64,000 bases of DNA from Reddybacter sp041622675 (GTDB lineage: Bacteria > Pseudomonadota > Gammaproteobacteria > Pseudomonadales > Porticoccaceae), in assembly GCA_041622675.1 (NCBI GenBank), contig JBFJYH010000010.1, positions 1 through 64,000 of the forward strand, read 5' to 3'. This document shows positions 63,593-64,000 of the stretch, piece by piece. Position 1 is the first letter of the stretch. The number at the start of each line of letters is the position of its first letter. The notes beneath the pieces were generated by a model that was given only the letters and a program-made list of their open reading frames with translations, searched no databases and was not told the DNA's origin. The translations under genes were made by a program, and so were the position numbers.

Positions 63593-64000
63593 ATGAAAAT
63601 TGATATTATTTCCGATGTGGTTTGTCCCTGGTGCTATATCGGCAAGAAAAATCTTGAAGCAGCGATGGCCCAGCGCCCAGATATCGACTTTGAGGTGCAA
63701 TGGTTTCCCTATCAGCTCCACCCCGAGGCACCTCTTGAGGGCTACAACTATATAGAAACTATCGAAGGTAAATACGGCAAAGCGCGTATCCAAATGATGT
63801 TTGCCCAAATCACACAGGCTGCCAGTGCCTCAGGTATTCGCATGAATCTTGAGGGTATAGAGCGCGGGGCAAACACCCTGAAAGCCCACCGCTTACTTGG
63901 CCTCGCTTTTCAAGAAGGTGGCTCAAATCTACAAAACACCCTCAGCGAAGCTCTCTTTCAGGCTTACTTCTGTGACAATCTCGATATCGGTAATACGGAG
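63593..64000 (+). CDS. DsbA-family oxidoreductase (FrnE-like), 3' end cut off
   Basis: 136 residues visible. Thioredoxin-fold protein with an N-terminal MKIDIISDVVCPWCYIGKKNL; the CPWC motif (Cys11, Cys14) and the helical insertion after it place it in the FrnE/2-hydroxychromene-2-carboxylate isomerase branch. No signal peptide, so cytosolic. AAGAAGG lies upstream of ATG 63593. The C-terminal part runs past the window edge. Confidence 0.9.
   Translation, partial: MKIDIISDVVCPWCYIGKKNLEAAMAQRPDIDFEVQWFPYQLHPEAPLEGYNYIETIEGKYGKARIQMMFAQITQAASASGIRMNLEGIERGANTLKAHRLLGLAFQEGGSNLQNTLSEALFQAYFCDNLDIGNTE

Noticed and set aside
1..64000. tRNA, rRNA, CRISPR array, IS element, prophage or attachment sites
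   Set aside because: No clear TPsiC-arm patterns, regularly spaced repeats, transposase or integrase sequence were seen by eye.

Overview
The window is a chromosomal segment, nearly all core genes, from a gammaproteobacterium of the Pseudomonas/Cellvibrio type. Evidence for this is the Vfr-type CRP protein, the blocks tkt-epd-pgk, accB-accC-prmA-dusB-fis-purH-purD and rpe-trpE-trpG-trpD-trpC, the mrcB gene with an LpoP-like TPR lipoprotein beside it, and a HemB of the cysteine-free type. GC looks to be in the low fifties. A marine Cellvibrionales (Spongiibacteraceae-like) bacterium would fit, but that is inference. I see no rRNA, tRNA, CRISPR array, insertion sequence or prophage.

Layout. 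1-3922 (-): tkt, epd and a truncated pgk (central carbon and PLP precursor supply). 4132-9514 (+): sahR-like regulator, metK, ahcY, metF and rsmE, i.e. the SAM/SAH cycle with its own regulator. 9641-10807: acyl-CoA dehydrogenase. 11129-14360 (+): a three-gene envelope operon of retropepsin-like lipoprotein, inactive transglutaminase with membrane helices, and RimK-like ATP-grasp ligase, followed by ppnN. 16034-19502: second acyl-CoA dehydrogenase, hemB and rsmC. 19545-22468 (-): mrcB and its probable activator lipoprotein. 22608-26877: PfkB kinase, vfr, OsmC-like protein, a noncoding region that looks like a small-RNA locus, a LysR regulator and coq7. 27339-36332: purD, DUF1653, purH, fis, dusB, zinc-ribbon protein, prmA, accC, accB, aroQ. 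36496-39514: dsbD and a DUF2333 protein. 39662-44528 (-): trpC, trpD, trpG, trpE and rpe, without the gph gene often found between rpe and trpE. 44684-47257: an alpha/beta hydrolase and a FadL/OMPP1-family outer-membrane protein split by a one-base frameshift. 47643-51094: serA divergent from D-2-hydroxyglutarate dehydrogenase, plus an FAH-family gene. 51156-56586 (-): two SDR-type oxidoreductases, YaeQ, enoyl-CoA hydratase, hemolysin III and an aldo/keto reductase. 56618-60062: NUDIX hydrolase, ubiD and phoH. 60063-62125 (-): ogt and an Ada-AlkA fusion for alkylation repair. 62221-64000: a decayed MOSC fragment, a cupin, the intact MOSC gene and a truncated FrnE/DsbA-type gene.

Functional groupings. 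SerA and the divergent D-2-hydroxyglutarate dehydrogenase probably form a coupled serine-synthesis pair. SahR, MetK, AhcY and MetF form a self-regulated methyl cycle. mrcB and the TPR lipoprotein form a peptidoglycan synthase/activator pair. The protease, membrane protein and ATP-grasp ligase at 11129-14360 form an incompletely understood envelope system. The most interesting unexplained DNA is at 24955-25145 (candidate small RNA under a long palindrome), 27214-27267 (perfect 19-bp inverted repeat), 46017-46022 (G6 frameshift in an outer-membrane protein) and 62221-62358 (duplicated MOSC fragment).
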